Origin: ENR-C20 sp942493145
GTDB taxonomy: Bacteria > Bacillota > Clostridia > Acetivibrionales > DTU013
Direction of reading: 5' to 3'
Assembly: GCA_942493145.1 (NCBI GenBank)
Contig: OW818679.1
Span: 3,534,001-3,598,000 of the forward strand
DNA length: 64,000 bases
Positions 63,848 to 64,000 of the stretch are shown piece by piece. The notes under the pieces were generated by a model that saw nothing but the letters and a program-made list of their open reading frames with translations, was not told the origin of the DNA and did not search any database. A program made the position numbers and the translations under genes. Positions within the stretch are counted from its first letter, which is position 1. Each line of letters starts with the position of its first letter.

Positions 63848-64000
63848 ATGAAAAAAAATATGTACAAATGGCTGCAGCAGATTATTGAATCGGAAGAAAG
63901 AAAGGCACTCCCGGTTTTGACATATCCCGGCGTCGATATGGTTGGCTCGAATGCTTTTAAAATGGTCAACGATGGGAATATACAGTTTGACTGCATCATG
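63848..64000 (+). CDS. UroD/MtaA-type methyltransferase, N-terminal part
   Basis: The first 51 codons are present and the gene runs off the right edge. The start MKKNMYKWLQQIIESEERKALPVLTYPGVDMVGSNAFKMVNDGNIQFDCIM fits the uroporphyrinogen-decarboxylase-like family that includes methylcobamide methyltransferases (MtaA/MtbA/CmuA): LPVLTYPG then a conserved aspartate segment. AGGAGG lies seven bases before the ATG. Members of this branch are usually zinc-dependent. It faces away from DUF1638 and probably begins an operon with the corrinoid protein and substrate methyltransferase. Confidence 0.75.
   Translation, partial: MKKNMYKWLQQIIESEERKALPVLTYPGVDMVGSNAFKMVNDGNIQFDCIM

Overview
The window looks like a piece of a Firmicutes (class Clostridia) chromosome. 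The evidence is the clostridial order of the translation/transcription genes, strong AGGAGG ribosome binding sites with frequent GTG/TTG starts, a VanW-family protein, a SpoIIE-type phosphatase, a spore-cortex-type GH18 hydrolase and an LPxTG surface protein. The exact genus is not decidable by eye. Most genes lie on the minus strand.

Layout. 1-9.1 kb: end of a mecA-like gene, a VanW protein, a PRC-barrel protein, a TPR-like membrane protein, a MASE3-SpoIIE phosphatase, Lon and CorA. 9.4-11.5 kb: a YggT-like gene and a complete ISL3-family insertion sequence sitting just beyond tuf. 11.6-29.3 kb: the ribosomal/RNA polymerase superoperon read on the minus strand: rpmG, secE, nusG, rplK, rplA, an L10 leader, rplJ, rplL, then two unusual passengers (a YkgJ-type cysteine cluster protein and a Phd-Uma2 fusion), rpoB, rpoC, an L7Ae-like gene, rpsL, rpsG, fusA and tuf. 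29.5-37.5 kb: a family 2 glycosyltransferase, an LPxTG surface protein broken by a 10-bp tandem repeat, ilvB-ilvD and a DUF5711 protein. 37.6-41.8 kb: two divergent TetR regulators with clear operators, one of them leading an ABC exporter operon. 42-48.6 kb: a DUF2935 protein, a YkvI-type transporter and a four-gene Gld-like ABC operon. 49-56.6 kb: a calcium-type P-ATPase, a stretch of nearly pure purine sequence that is probably an assembly defect, an Orn/Lys/Arg decarboxylase, MgtC and GH18. 56.8-64 kb: a corrinoid methyl-transfer cluster made of a RACE-type activator, a PocR-AraC regulator, a methyltetrahydrofolate methyltransferase, a CobW GTPase with a His-rich partner, DUF2284 and DUF1638 proteins, and a divergent UroD/MtaA-type methyltransferase cut by the window edge.

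The most interesting points are: the corrinoid cluster with its own metallochaperone pair; the Phd-Uma2 fusion and a promoter-terminator pair suggesting a small RNA, both between rplL and rpoB; the slipped 10-bp repeat that decides whether a surface protein carries its LPxTG anchor; and several unrelated families of intergenic palindromic repeats. Single-base indels in tuf and fusA together with the purine tract suggest that some local sequence errors are present, so frameshifts here should be read with caution.
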